From Euptelea pleiosperma (lineage: Eukaryota; Streptophyta; Magnoliopsida; Ranunculales; Eupteleaceae), in NCBI GenBank assembly GCA_035048495.1, contig CM068549.1, positions 12,510,000 to 12,573,999 of the forward strand: 64,000 bases of DNA, written 5' to 3'. Position numbers and translations under genes: made by a program. Below, in pieces: positions 22,161 to 35,347 of the stretch. The notes beneath the pieces are model-generated. The model had not been told where the DNA came from. It did not search any database and saw nothing but the letters and a program-made list of their open reading frames with translations. Numbering within the stretch: the stretch's first letter is position 1; each line of letters begins with the position of its first letter.

Positions 22161-23672
22161 GTGGATCAATCCTAGGAAACCTTAGTTCTTCTATAATTTA
22201 TACCATTAAGTTAGAAGTTCTTTGAAGACTAAAGTATCAAAGATCAAGTGGACTTCATCAACAAATCGAAGAAGAATAAAAACTGAAGAAAACTAACCCA
22301 TGTGTTAAAGCTCAACTGAAGACAAAGTCAAACTCAAGCATGAAGATTTGAAGCAAATATTGAACGTACGTTCTCACTCAACGAATGTTCAACTATTAAG
22401 AAATCTCGTGTTGTGATTACTTGCGTACACCTAAGTGCACCCGCATTGCTAGCGGTCTATCTAACCCTTGATATTTCTTGGAACTATTCATATTGTTTTG
22501 GAAGCAATCCTAATCATATAGGATGGTTTCAGTATAATTTGGATTTATAGATGAAGGTCTCTGAAGACTGGTCAACCGACCATTTTGAGCGGCCGGCCAG
22601 AGTCTACTGACTTAGACCGATCGACCGGTCAAAAGGTACGGTCGATCGGACCTTATAGTAAAGGAATTTTGTTCTGACCTGAGCCGTCGACCGGACATAT
22701 TGTACGGGCAACTGGAGTGCAGTCGACCGGTCAATATGTGTGGTTGACCCCCTCTTATGGATCTTGTTTTGACTTCATCTCTTGTGCGAATTTTGGCGCA
22801 CTTAAGTCATTCAAATGACTCTTTTAGGTCTGTTTGTCTTGTATGGGTATAGCCTTATATAATAGAGACTAAATCCATCAATGGAGTAACCCAATCAAGC
22901 TATCTCTTTGACTCACATTCTTTGATTAACACCTCTTGAGTCTAGAGATTTTGAATTTGAAAGAGCCTCACCTGAGCAAATCTAATTCATTATTGTGTAC
23001 AGGCTCTAATTGTTTGAGATACTACAAAGCTTATTGTTTCCTATAATCATCTTCTTCCAAGAAGAGGATCATCCTTGACAGATTGTCTCTGTGGTGAATT
23101 ATTCTCCTTGGATTCACTATTTTATCAAATTCATCAAAAGGTAAGTATCTATAAGAGAGTGAATTCAATTCTATCAAACTTGGTTATTTGTGATTGGTGA
23201 ATGAGTGAGTACTCATCTAATTGAGTTGAGGATTGTAGATCCGTGAGAAGAGTGCTTCTCTAAAAGACTACTGGCCTAGGCTGACTTTCTAGGTGAGCGA
23301 GAAGCGATTCTCGTTAGATCGAGACTAAGTGTTATCGTAATTGTTTGATTATTTATTTTGATTGAATATATTATAATACATGATTGAAATAATATAATAC
23401 TACTCGTGTTAAGTATTGGACAGTGGACGTAGGTGCGGAGTCGCCGAACTATAAATCTTTGTCTCACATGATTGTGAATGTTTGCATATCTTATCTCAGA
23501 TTTATCCATATCTATGTTATGTGGATGACTAGTAATTTGATTGTTTAATCCTTTTTCACCTTGTGCGATCATTAATTTTTAATCCATATAGAATCCATAG
23601 AGATATTAAAAATTATCTTATTCACCCCCCCCCTCCTGTAGCACATAACGTGGTAATTAAAATAGAATTTCA
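22160..23672 (+). repeat. Element B 5' LTR
   Basis: From AATCCTAGGAAACCTTAG onwards it matches 38143-39597. U3 contains GGTCGACC/CGACCGGTC-type palindromes at about 22570-22750, TATA sequence TTATATAATAG at 22855-22865, and it ends GAATTTCA before the primer site. It keeps about 55 bp of palindrome region that the 3' LTR lacks. Confidence 0.85.
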
Positions 23673-23748
23673 ATTGGTATCAGAGCATATGTCACTTTGT
23701 GAAGGGCTTAACAACCCAAGTGTGATCTTCAATTCCCTTGGAATAACC

Positions 23749-25480
23749 ATGAGTCAAGAGTTATTATGTGTCTAGACCTCCTCTATTCAATGGTACTAAT
23801 TATGCTTATTGGAATGCTAAAATGAGGATTTTTTTAAAATCTCTTAATGAACGGATCTAGGAATCAATGGAATTGAGATAGACATCCCCTACAGTTGTGA
23901 CTATTGTTAGTGAGTTAACTACCACTAATATCAATGCTAAAATAAAATGGAATGTAGGAGATAAGGAAGTATACATGTACAATAATCGTGCATTAAATAT
24001 CATACAATTTGCTTTATCTCCTGAAGAGTTTAAGAAAATTATTGCTTGTGAGACTTCAAAACAAGCATGGGACATTTTGAAAATGATCCTTGAAGGAACA
24101 AACTCTGTTAAACTGTCTAAACTTCAAATTCTCACAACATAGTTTGAAATCATAAGGATGAATGATGATGAAAGTTTCTCAGACTTCTACACTAAACTAA
24201 GTGAAATAATCAATTCTATGTGGGGTCTTGGTGAAGCCATTCCAGAACCAAAAATTGTTAGAAAAATTTTGAGGTCTTTGCCTGATAGGTTTCACAAAAA
24301 AAAGGCTATTGAAGAAAGTAAAAATGTTGATCTAATAAAACTAGAAGAATTAATAGGATCAATCAAACATTTGAACTTAAACTTCATGCACCTAAGAAAA
24401 GGGGATTAGCTCTAAAAACCTCTAAGAAGAAATTAAGAGAAGAAACTGACTCTGATGAGTCTAATAGCATTGATGAAGAAGTTGCTCTTTTTGCTAAAAA
24501 AATTAGAAAGTTTTTCAGAAACAAAGATAAGAAAAACTTCATAGAAAGGAATATGAAACTTTTTGAAAAATTTGATAAATACAAAAAATGAGAGAACAAC
24601 ATAAATGAAGTTCAATGTTAAAAATACAGAGGTTTTGGTCATATGATCTCTACTGACTGTCCTAACAATGTTAAGAAAGAAAAAACAAAAGCTATGAAGG
24701 CTGTTGCTTGGGACATGAATAGTGATGAGGAATTCGATACGGAAACGAACACATCCAGTGATAATGGAGAATCATCTAATGTTAAAGCTTTAATGACTAT
24801 TGCTAATCTAAATGAAAATCATCTCTCTAAGAATACTAAAATTGAACATGAAACTGACTTAAGTGATGATGAAAGTAAAGAAAACATTCAGAAGGCATTT
24901 AACAATTTATAGAAAAAAAGCCTAAATTTGGCAAATCTTGTTATACCTTGAAAAAAGAAAAGACTGAATTATGTAGTGAAAATGCCTCACTAAAAATTGA
25001 ACTTGAAAATCTAGATCAAATAGTGAAGGATAAAGATAATGAACTCTTATTCTGAGTAGAAAATAAGAACTTGAAGATGAAATTGAAAAATTAAGTCTTG
25101 AAAGGGATGAACTTGAAGTCAAGAATACAACCTTCATCAGAAATATTACGTAAGGAAATTCTATACTAGAAAATCTTCTAACCATGGGAAAAGCAAACAA
25201 TGATAGGAGAAGACTTGAATACAATAAAAAGGCTTCTAAAAACTCAAACTCTAAAAATGTGTTTGTTAAACTATTATTGATTGAACCCAAAATGAACAAA
25301 CTAAAAAATTGAATATCATTTGTCATTACTGTAGACATTCTGGACATAAAAAATATAACTGCCTTGTGCTTAAAAAGAAGTTAGAATTTCTAAAGAAAAA
25401 TGAAGAAAATGAAAGAATGAAACACCTACAATTTTTGAAGAAACCAGAAAATAAAACAAAGAAAAAGAATTGTTCATAAA
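23749..25480 (+). pseudogene. gag: Element B Gag
   Basis: Sirevirus Gag. The N-terminal copia Gag signature runs RPPLFNGTNYAYWNAKMRIF (23776), then ETSKQAWDIL, KLSKLQILTT, DESFSDFYTKLSEIIN and RKILRSLPDRFHKK (24050-24300). The acidic/coiled middle follows, then two CCHC knuckles. The first (about 24618-24660) is broken, reading C-stop-K-Y-RGFGH. The second (ICHYCRHSGHKKYNC, about 25318) is intact. Stops occur in the first 150 bp and near 24140, with frameshifts near 24400 and 24910. The start is taken at the ATG 76 bp after the primer site, though the Gag frame is entered only after a TCTAGA shift. Confidence 0.82.
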
Positions 25481-25619
25481 AGTAGCTGCTTTAAATGCTA
25501 GAGCTAGAGCCATAAAACAAAATATTAATAATTGTCTATCCAACAAAAAAAAAACAATGATAAATCTCCTATAAAAAGATGAGATAAAAAATTTGTTGAA
25601 AAATATTTAATTATTCATA

Positions 25620-28585
25620 CTGTTTAATTGCAAATTAAACTTCTAAGTGATATTTGGATAGTGAATGCTCCAGACACAAGACTAGAGAGAGATCTCATTT
25701 TTGTTCTTTTGATGAATGCCGTGATGATGATGTAATATTTGGTGATGGTAGTAGTGTAAAGATTATTGGTAGATGGACTATTTAAGGTCTAGGAATGCCT
25801 AAGATTGAGAATGTATTGTGTGTAGATGGTCTAAAATATAACCTTCTTGGAATTAGTTAGACTTGTGACAAAGACCACATATGCAAGTTCTAGAAAGAAA
25901 AATATTAAATCATAGATAAGAAATCTAACAAGGTAATAATTCAAGGAAATAGAACTTTTGATAATTGTTATGTCATTGAGATTGGTGGTTCGATTAAGTG
26001 CAATATGGCACAAACAAATGAAATCAAACTTTGGCATCAATGTATAGGACACATAAATTTTAAAGACTTAGCTAAGATCAACAAGAAAGAACTAATTAGA
26101 GGAATCCCAAAACTTAATAAGAATTATCACACTATTTGTGGGTCTTGTCTAAAAGCAAAACAAGTCAGAAGTCCACACAAAAAGGTTAAAAATATTGGAA
26201 CCTCGAGAATTCTAGAACAATTACACATGGACCATGTTGGACCCAATAAGATAGAAAGTCTTGGTGAAAAAAGATATTTCTTGACTGTTGTTGATGATTT
26301 CTCTAGATTTACTTGAGTAACGTTCCTTAAAAAAATCTGTAAAATGGTACAGAATGAGAAAGGATTATCTATTCTTAGGATTAGAAGTGACAATGGTGGA
26401 GAATTCAATAATCACAAGTTTGTTGAGTATTGTGATGAGAATGGGATTAAACATGAAATTTCTACAGCTAAAACACCTCAGCAGAATGGTGTAGCTGAGA
26501 GGAAAAATAGAACTCTTGAAGAAATGGGAAGAGTTATGCTTACGAGCAAAGATCTTACAAGAAATTTGTGGGCTAAAGCTGTGAATACTGCAAGTTATAT
26601 GATCAATCGTGTTTATCTAAGGACATGAACCTTGCAAACAGCCTATGAAATTTGGAACGGAGTCAAACCAAATGTAAAATATTTCAGAATCTTTGGTAGT
26701 AAATGCTACATGCTTAGAGACAAAAAATCTTAGAAAGTTTGACTCTAAAAGTGATGAAGGTATTTTTCTAGGATACTTCACCAGAAGTAGAGCCTATAGG
26801 ATCTTCAAAAAAAGAACCTTATAAATATTCTTGTTAATGATGAAATCTTAATGGTTACTAATCAAGATGATTGTGAAGAACCTAGTAATTTGAAAAAAGT
26901 AGAACCTAATATCTATACCCAAGATAATCCTAAAGAATTTAACTTCATTAAAGATCATCCTACTTCAGAGATTATTGGAAACAAGGATAATGGTGTACGA
27001 ACTAGGAGACAGTTGAAAAATATATCTAGTCATTATGCTTTACCTCTAAATTTGAATCAAAGAATGTTAATGAAGCTCTTCTAGATGAACACTTGATAAA
27101 TGTTATGTAAGAAGAGTTAAATCAATTTAAAAAGAATGATGTTTGGTTTCTAACCCCTAGACCTTTGAATAAAAATATAATAGGAACTAAATAGATATAT
27201 AATAATAAACTTGATGAGAATGAAGTTATAACTAGAAACAAAGCCAGATTGGTGGCTCAAGAAAACTCTCAAGTTGAAAGTATGGATTTTGATCAGACTT
27301 TTACCCCCCTAGCAAAACTAGAATCTATTAGGATTCTCTTAGCATTAGCATGTGTTTTAAAATTTAAAATTTATCAAATAGATGTTAAGAGCGTCTTCTT
27401 AAATGAAATTTTGGAAGAAGAACTATATGTAGAGCAACCGAAGGGATTTGAAGACCCGCATACATGTAATCATGTTTATTGGATTATGAAAGTCTTATAT
27501 GGGTTGAAACAAGTACCAAGAGCTTGGTATAAAAGATTAACTCAATTTCTGTTGAAAAATGAATTCATAAGATGAATAGTTGATAAAATAATATTTATTA
27601 AGAAAAGAGATAATGGAGTGTTGATATCGTAGATATATGTTGATGATATTCTCTTTGGCTCAACTACTGAAAAGTATGCTTTAGAATTTATTCAAGCTAT
27701 AAAATCTGAATTTGAGATGAGCATGGAAGGTGAACTAAATTTCTTTTTAGGACTTCAAGTTAAACAATTAGATAATGGAATTTTTATTTCTCAATCTAAA
27801 TATTCTAAAGAATTAATTAAGAAATTTAGCCTAGAATCATCTAAATCTTCACACACTCCCATGAGCACTAGCATTAAACTTACCAAGGATTTAATTAAAA
27901 AATCGATCGATCAGATGCTCAACAGGAGCATGATTGGTAGCCTTCTCTATCTTACAGCGAGTAAACCCGACATTACCTTTAGTGTAGGAGCTTGTACTAG
28001 GTTTCAATCTGATCCGAAAGAATCTCATCTCTCGATTGTTAAAATAATTATTAGATATGTCAGTGGTACCATTGAATATGGTCTCTAGTATTCTCTTGAG
28101 ACTAATAGTGAAATTGTTGGTTATTCTAATGCTGACTAAGTAAAAAATGCTGATGATCGGAAAAGCACCAGTGGTGGGTGTTTTTATATTAGTAATTGTT
28201 TGGTAGCTTAGCACAGCAAGAAACAAAATGCTATATTTTTATCAATTGCTGAAGTAGAATACATTGCCGCTGGCAGTTGTTGTGCTCAGTTAATTTGAAT
28301 GAAACAAATGATTTTGGACTATAGAATTGATCAAGGATCTATGAATTTATTATGTTATAACACGAGTGCAATTTTATTTCTAAAAATCTTGTATAGCACT
28401 ATAGAACCAAGCACATTGATATTCGACATAATTTTATTAGAGAGTTGGTTAAAGAACAGATAATTTCATTAAAATATGTGACCAGAGAAATTCAACTTGT
28501 AGATATTTTGACCAGACCCTTAGATTCGCTTAGACATGAATATCTAAGGAAGTCTATCGGAGTTTCTTGTAGTACTAACTGAAAT
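25620..28585 (+). pseudogene. pol: Element B Pol: protease remnant, integrase, RT, RNase H
   Basis: Copia order. A protease remnant starts near 25650 (WIVNAP in place of the usual WxxDSG). The GAG-pre-integrase zinc motif is LWHQCIGH ... CGSCLKAK (26030-26160). The integrase core has its three acidic residues: LHMDHVGP (26222), RSDNGGEF (26385) and GVAERKNRTL (26490). Reverse transcriptase runs MDFDQTFTPLAKLESIRIL, YQIDVKSVFLNE, QPKGFEDP, VLYGLKQVPRAWY, IYVDDILFGST (27280-27665). RNase H runs YLTASKPDITFS, GYSNAD, KSTSGGCFYI (27955-28190), then frameshifts. Many stops, for example TGG to TGA at 26313, show it is long dead. Confidence 0.9.
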
Positions 28586-29239
28586 AATTGAAGCCATATT
28601 GAATATCTTATCTTTATTTTTTCAGTTAGAATATTCAACTAATCATAAAAAATTATGGTTAGCTAACTTTTTGTGATTTTGGAGTTATTATTGTTGGTTG
28701 AATTCTTTGTGTAATTTGGTACCATATCATTATAGTTATACAAATTTTTTTGTGGTACTCATGAATATATAATTATTTGGTGATTTGTTAATATATTTAG
28801 GTTTTTGGGTTTTTGGATTTGGTATTTGCGACGTCGGACTGACCGATAAAAATGTCAAAGTTTTTGGGTTTTTGGAAATGGCACTTGCGAAGTCAGGTCG
28901 ACCGAAGAAAATGTTCAGTCGACCGAAGAAAAATTCATATTCCTTTGGGTTTTTGAAAATGGTTTCACGGAGTCGGGCTCACCAAACAAAATGTCAGGTC
29001 GACCTAACATGTCTGCAGACCGCACATCATGCCCAAATTTTAATACGATTTCACGGATAGGTCGACCCATGTCCGGTCCACTGCCCTCGGGTATAAATTC
29101 TCTCTAATCATTTTTGGGTCATTAGAAATCCTTGTGAACCCTAGAAAACCCTTTGCGCCCAAATCTAATCTCTTTCTCGAGATTTCCATTCTCACCATTA
29201 CCTAAACTTTTGCATAAAATTTCTTTGATTTCTCTCATA
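28586..29239 (+). other. Element B spacer between pol and env-like ORF
   Basis: Non-coding. It contains three imperfect direct repeats of about 60-80 bp with TTTTTGGGTTTTTGGAAATGG and GGTCGACCGAAGAAAATG (about 28798-29010). The GTCGACC words echo the palindromes in the B LTR. Confidence 0.65.
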
Positions 29240-29997
29240 ATAGCACCTAAAGGAAAGAAAGCCAAAGGTTAGACTTCCTCGAGTGATCCCTATCCTCTTA
29301 ATCTATTCATCAATCCCATAGCGAGAGTAAGTTTTATGAAGATATTTGTAAAGAAAGTAGTTACAGTGGAGTGCGACGACGTAATTGAGAAGGAAGTTGC
29401 TCTGACTGGTGTTCTTGATCTTCTAGCATCGGTAGGTTGGTCTAAACTCCTTTCAATTTCCGGTGTTGCATACCCTAAGTTAGTCAGGATGTTCTATTAT
29501 AATCTGAATAATCATGATCCTAAAGGTCCCTATCTTTATTCTGAAGTTAGGGGAGTTAAGACTAAAATCTCACTTTTGTTGATTGCTAAGCATTCTAGTC
29601 TTCTCCGTATCTCAGATGGAGGTGTTTTCCTTTCTTCCTTGCCTCTTTGGAACAAGAAGGCAATTTCTAAAGCCATTTGTAGGAAAGTTGTTCAATGGAA
29701 TACTGATTTGGCCACTCAGGAATTCTTTCCCATGTATCATTTGTAGGGGTTGATTTTTTTGTACAATCTGGTCCCTAAGGCGGGAGATCGTAGTGAGATC
29801 GAACCCTATATTCAGTATATTTTATATTGCCTTTCAAAAGGCACTTGTCTATGTGGTCCTTCAATTATTTTTCATCTGATTTTGGGTAATATGGATGTTG
29901 AGAATCGTAAGCGTTCTTTGCCTTTTGGTATTTTAGTTTCAAAAATTCTGAGTCATTTCAAAGTTCCAATTTCTTACTCTGATGAGACCTTGTACCA

Positions 29998-31356
29998 TGC
30001 AAGGAATATTTTCATATTCAATTTGGCAAAGATTCTATTTGACATAAAAATATTCTTGTAACCGTTCCTACGAGCACTAGTGTAGCGTGAAGATGTCGTG
30101 GTACGCTTACTTTGCCAACTACGTGAAGACTAAAAGACAGAGACAGCAAGAATCAAACGGTTGACGATAGGAGTCATCTGAGTAACTGCCTATTTGTCAG
30201 TTAGCAATCGTGTACGCTCGATTAAGAAGGTATGTGACTTAGTGGCTATAGGAGTTGATTAAAATGAACAAAATATAATGGTCAGACTTAGTCATTGGAC
30301 AGACCCAAGTCAAACTCAATTGATTAGTGGAAAAGTCCAATCGATTGGACATGTGTTCCCAATCGATTGGACATAGCCCAATTGATTAGAGACACTGTGT
30401 AATCGATTGGACACTACGAGGCAGAAACATAATTGAGTCCAATCGATTGGAGACACTATGTAATCGATTGGAGACTAAGGGACACACGACTCAGAGTCTT
30501 GGTATTCTATAAATATAACCCCTCTATGCCTTCTCTAAACACACACAAAGACACAGAGTGACTCAATCTTCAAGAGATAAGCAAAGGCTATATTTAGTAG
30601 AGTATCCATTTCGAAGAGCAAGAAGCTTATTTTCATTCACATCTTGTGAGCTTGTTCTCTTCTCAATCAAAGCCAAGAGCTTGATCTTTACTAAGTTTAG
30701 GTTTTCCAATTCTATACTTAACCTAGTAAGCCTGAGAGTACCAGTGTGACTCAAACACCTTTTGAGCAACTTGGGGTTCAGGGTATACTGAATATTTCAC
30801 CTTCTACAAAGGCATGAGTGTTGAAAATTATGATCAGAGGAGCCGGTCGAAGGTAGGTTTGGGGTGTACCAAACTGAACAAGCGGATAAGGCTTCTTGGT
30901 TAGAAGGGCGTGTGTGGATTCGTGGCGTTGACTCAGAGGATGTGGACGCATCGGCAGTGGGCCTTGGCTAAGTTTGGAAGCTGTATTTGCAACGGTGCTG
31001 CGTAGGTAACCTTTGTTTCGTTTAACTTTTTAGTTAGTGATACTTTCTGTCTGGACGTAGTCCCGTGGTTTTTTCCTTGGCTAAGGTTTCCACGTAAAAA
31101 TGTCTTGTCTTGTGTGATTGTTTGTCTATGTTCCTCATTATATCCCGATTAGATCAAACGACAAAAAGATAATATACCACGGAGATATATTTGATTTGAG
31201 TTAATTGTAATAATCCTTTTCAAACAACCAAGGCATGAGATTTTATCCCCATACCTTAGACCAGTAGAACTGTATAGGTATATCTAAATTTAAATACCTA
31301 ATCAACCCCCCCTTCTAGGTATATTAAGTTAAAGAAAATGGACCGGTGGAATTTCA
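29998..31356 (+). repeat. A2 5' LTR with 272-bp internal deletion
   Basis: Starts TGCAAGGAATATT, ends TTTCA, 1,359 bp. Relative to the 3' LTR (1,631 bp) it lacks the segment equivalent to 35833-36104. The junction is at AAGGGA/CACACGAC (30482). The lost piece holds most of the CCAATCGATTGG array. TATAAATA remains at 30508-30515. Confidence 0.93.
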
Positions 31357-31446
31357 ATTTGTATCAGAGCATGTATTTCTAATTAAGGTTTAATCACCTG
31401 AATTTAGATCCTTGAGAAATCAGTCCATTTTCATTAATTTGACAAA

Positions 31447-33405
31447 ATGCAAAGAAAATGTGGTAATACATCCAGACCTCCATTGTTTGATGAAGAAGAC
31501 TATGCCTATTGGAAGGCTAAGATGATGGCTTCTCTAAAGTCCATTGATGAAAGAGTCTGGATGTCAGTAGTGGATGGTTGGTCACCACCCACAATGGAAG
31601 TAGGAGATAAAATCATTCTTAAACCAAAAAACGACTAGACTAAAGATGACATAGATTATTGTTGTCTTAACAGCAAAGGTTTAAATGCCATTTTTAATGC
31701 CGTTTATAAAAATGAATTTAGAAGAATCTCTACTTGTTCCCTAGCTAAAGAAGCATGGGACATTCTTAGAGTCACACATGAAGGTACGTCAACCATGAAA
31801 ATTTCCAAGCTTCAAATGCTGACATCCAAGTTCGAATCCATGAGAATGGAGGAGAATGATACCTTCACTGAGTTTTATGCAAAACTTAGTGATATTATGA
31901 ACTCTACTCACGACTTGGGTGAGATCATTCCGAAATCAAAAGTTGTTTGAAAAATTTTGAGATCCTTACCTGATAGATTTCAGGCTAAGGTCACTACGAT
32001 TGAAGAGAGCAAAGATGTTGACTCTCTTAAAGTTGATGAGCTGGTTGGGTCTCTACAAACTTATGAGATAAATTTGAGACAACCAAAGAAATCAAAAGGA
32101 ATTGCCCCTAAGGTTTCTGAAACTCAAGATTTAGAGTCAGATGTTGACTCTAAAGTAGAAATGGCATTGTTCGTGAAAAAATTCAAAAAGTTCTTTCGTT
32201 CGAAAAATGATAAGTTCAAGAACAACAAACAGTTTGACAAAACTGTGGAACATGTCAGACCTCATGAAAGAGGTAGTAGAAATGATAGGAACCCTAGGGA
32301 AAGCCACTCGAGTGATCCCCAATGTTTCAAATACAAGGGTTTTGGTCACTTTGCAAATGTGTGCCCAAATAAAGAAGAATACAAGGGCAAGGCAAAAGCA
32401 TTCAATGTCACATGGGATGAAGAATCAGAAGATCACTCTGATAATTCAGATAGCAATGAAAAGGCTGATAAGTATATAGCTTTTGTTGCTCGTTTCAATA
32501 GTTTCTATGAATCTCATGGAGAGTCCAAGAAAAGTGATGATGAGAGTTCGAAAGACTCTTACAATGGGTATTCGGATGACTCGACAATTGGTGTGAAAGA
32601 ACTGTACGAGGAATCAATAAAATTCATTAAGGCTAACAAAGTTTTATCTAACAAGGTTAAATATCTTGATTCTGAAAATGCAGCCTTAGTAATTGACACT
32701 GAAAAATTAAAAGTGTTGATTACTAATTTAGAACAAGAGAATGAGTCTCTGCCGAAAAGGAACAAGTCACTAGAATGTGAATTCCAAACTTCCATGACAT
32801 GCAAGGAATCCCTAGAGAATGAGGTTCTCAAATCAAAAAGGGATGTGTCAGGATTCTCATCCAGCTCTGCAAAGCTTGATGAGATTCTTCATGTGGAAAA
32901 AGTCTATAGAGACAAACAGGGGTTGGGTTACAAAAATAATCAAGAAAAAGGGTCTTCATCCAAGACAATTTTTGTGAAAGCCTAAGCTATTCCCACACAG
33001 ATCAATGACCCAATCAAAATGGTCAAAAGCAGTCGTCAGTGCAAGTACTACAAAAACATGGGTCATGTGATTGGAGACTGTTACAAGTTGAGAAGAGGAC
33101 ATCAAAATCTTCTAGAAAAAATAATGAATACCACTCAGAATGTGAAAAGTCAGAGAATTCATATAAAGTCACATTATGAGATACAGTATTTGGATGTGCT
33201 ATTTAGGAAGATGAAAGACCTTTTAAAAAGGTCTAAAGAATTAATCAAGGAAATTGAGTCTCTTGAAAAATTCAAACAACCTCAGAGTCATGTAACTCAA
33301 AAGAGGAAAGGTTCTAAGAGAGTTGATCATTCTGCCAAACTCACATCGGTATGGGTTAGGAAAGATTCTCTGAAGGAGAAATGTTCATCAATGTCATATC
33401 TTTGA
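31447..33405 (+). pseudogene. gag: A2 Gag, full length, three nonsense mutations
   Basis: One frame of 652 codons interrupted only by TAG at 31636, TGA at 31948 (from an Arg codon) and TAA at 32983. N-terminal copia Gag: RPPLFDEEDYAYWKAKMMAS, LAKEAWDILRVTHEGT, ILRSLPDRFQAKVTTIEESK. Acidic segment: TWDEESEDHSDNSDSN. Coiled coil: KELYEESIKFIKANKVLSNK (codons about 385-480), homologous to the start of A1 Gag. Two zinc knuckles have each lost the second Cys to Tyr: CFKYKGFGHFANVC (32324) and CKYYKNMGHVIGDC (33040). The basic tail has VWVRKDS. It shows the part missing from A1. No indels, so inactivation is by point mutation. Confidence 0.9.
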
Positions 33406-33608
33406 GCAATGTGCTCTCAATTCCCTCTTGTTATCTATTCTTATATTTTGAGGGATTTTTTTTGTTTCTTTTTTATTTTGCTTCATTTTGAAGAATAAAA
33501 ATTGATAATATTTCAGAAAAATCGAAAGATCAAATGTTCAGAAGAATGTTAAGATAACTATTCTATACAATTTTGATGAGCAGTAATTTCTGAAACATTC
33601 CAAGAAAA
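33406..33608 (+). other. A2 spacer at the pol deletion
   Basis: Non-coding. It shares TTTTGCTTCATTTTGAAGAA and the following ~100 bp with A1 (7360-7500). The jump into RNase H sequence occurs at about 33608, marking the right edge of the pol deletion. Confidence 0.65.
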
Positions 33609-33848
33609 ATGACTATATATTGTGATAATACTAGTGCGATTAATATATCCAAAAATCCTATTCAATACTCTAGAACTAAACGTATTGACATTCGTCATCA
33701 TTTTATAAGAGATCTTGTTGAAAAAAAAATTATCACTTTGGAGTACGTTGCAACTGAAAATCAACTAATGGATATTTTTACAAAACCTCTTGACGTCGTT
33801 AGATTCGAATTTCTTCGTAAATCGATCGGTATTAGCTTGATTGATTGA
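33609..33848 (+). pseudogene. A2 RNase H C-terminal remnant
   Basis: 79 codons without a stop: IYCDNTSAINISKNPIQYSR, TKRIDIRHHFIRDLV, YVATENQLMDIFTKPLD, then FLRKSIGISLID and a stop. This is the end of copia RNase H/Pol (the DNTSA and DIRHHF blocks are diagnostic). With no upstream Pol it cannot make an enzyme. Confidence 0.92.
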
Positions 33849-35347
33849 TTTTGTAGTTTGTATTTTGTGCTTTCATAATAATCTGTTTGATTATAACTGA
33901 TTTTGAATAATCTAATTACAGACTTGTTTTTGAGTTCATCAAAATCATATCATGGTGAGATATATATATTTTTCTGTGTTTGTAATGATTATTCATTTAT
34001 ACCTTGTCTGTGTCAGTGGTTAAAATTATCTCTTGCAATCATGGATTTCACACACTACATACTGATTGATTTTTCTTCATGGATAGATATGATTTCAGTA
34101 TTATTTCTAGATCTTATTCTAGGAATGAGGAATAAACCTCTACTAGATATGACTTCAAATTAATAATGTTCCTGCCTTCAGTTGATTTCGAAACTGCACT
34201 ATAGTCGACTGTTGGCTTCCCAATGAGAGTTATTATATTAAGAAAACAACTACCTCTATTCAAGTTAGAGTGTATGCCGTCTGTATGGCCCTGTTCGAAA
34301 TTGAAATCTGATTCTCATTTACTGCAGAAAAGGGCTACCTACATGGAAAGTGAAAGCTACTTATATTCAAAGTGAATAAAAATGGTGTAAAAGACAACCA
34401 ATTTGCTAAAAAAATTCTTATCCATCAGCAAATACTCATATACATGAGTGTATGTGAGAACCCTTAATAGCCCTAATGAAGATTTCATATCTGGATACAG
34501 GATACCTCCAGAATTTCTAGAATTTGATATCTAAAATATTACTGACATTAATTATCCTATCTTGTGTCGATTCTGATTTCAGCATTGTACATTATACTAG
34601 TTCTCAAGAGCAATGATTTATTACTTTCTTTGACTAAGTATTTTTTATTAAACTGACGAATAAGAATCTCTATATACATATCTTGATCTAGTTGAAATTT
34701 TAACTTTCACAAGTTCTGTATTTCATGGTAATCTTTGTCAATATTAATCAAACATGTTTCAATAAAATTTTGTTTTGTTTGCTTCTTAAAACTTTTATCC
34801 CAACCAATTCATATTCTAGTCACAAGTCTCCAAAGCTCAGTTTATGCTTCAAGATCTACTATAATTTGTTTGATTACTGTGAATTGATTGGTTTTGGATT
34901 TATATATTGCACTTGTTTCTCATGATAATCTTTATTTCATGCTTATTATTTGCTTATTATTCTGTACCTTTGTCAATTTATGACAAAAAGGGGGAGAGAA
35001 AGAAAATCATAGCGGTAAAAATAAGTTGATGCATGAGATAAGGGGAGAGAAATTTAGAGGGAGAAAAATGTTTTATTAATTTTTCAAATTTCTCTACTTG
35101 TGATGTGCATAATTATACTCACTGCATTTTATATGAATTATTAATTGCCGATGAGATTACAGGGTATGTATTGTTGGTAGAATGTGCAGGGAATAGATCA
35201 AAAGCCATTACACTATATCTGTTCGATTATCTCCAAGAGAGTGTGAGATAGTGAGTGAATCATGTAAGAGGATTTGATTGTATTTTCTATTTTTTATCTT
35301 CTTTATGATTAAATATTTTTTATCACGGAATTGCCAAAGGGGGAGAT
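33849..35347 (+). other. A2 3' non-coding interior with repeated purine tracts
   Basis: No gene. About 34110-35347 is shared with A1. Purine tracts lie at about 34982-35007 (GACAAAAAGGGGGAGAGAAA) and 35040-35070, before the true polypurine tract at 35336-35347. Repeated polypurine-like tracts ahead of the 3' LTR are a known Sirevirus trait. Confidence 0.72.

Noticed and set aside
29336..30061. Stand-alone host gene at the 136- and 103-codon open frames
   Set aside because: Both are in one frame of the Sirevirus env-like ORF between pol and the 3' LTR of element B, and the second runs into the A2 LTR.
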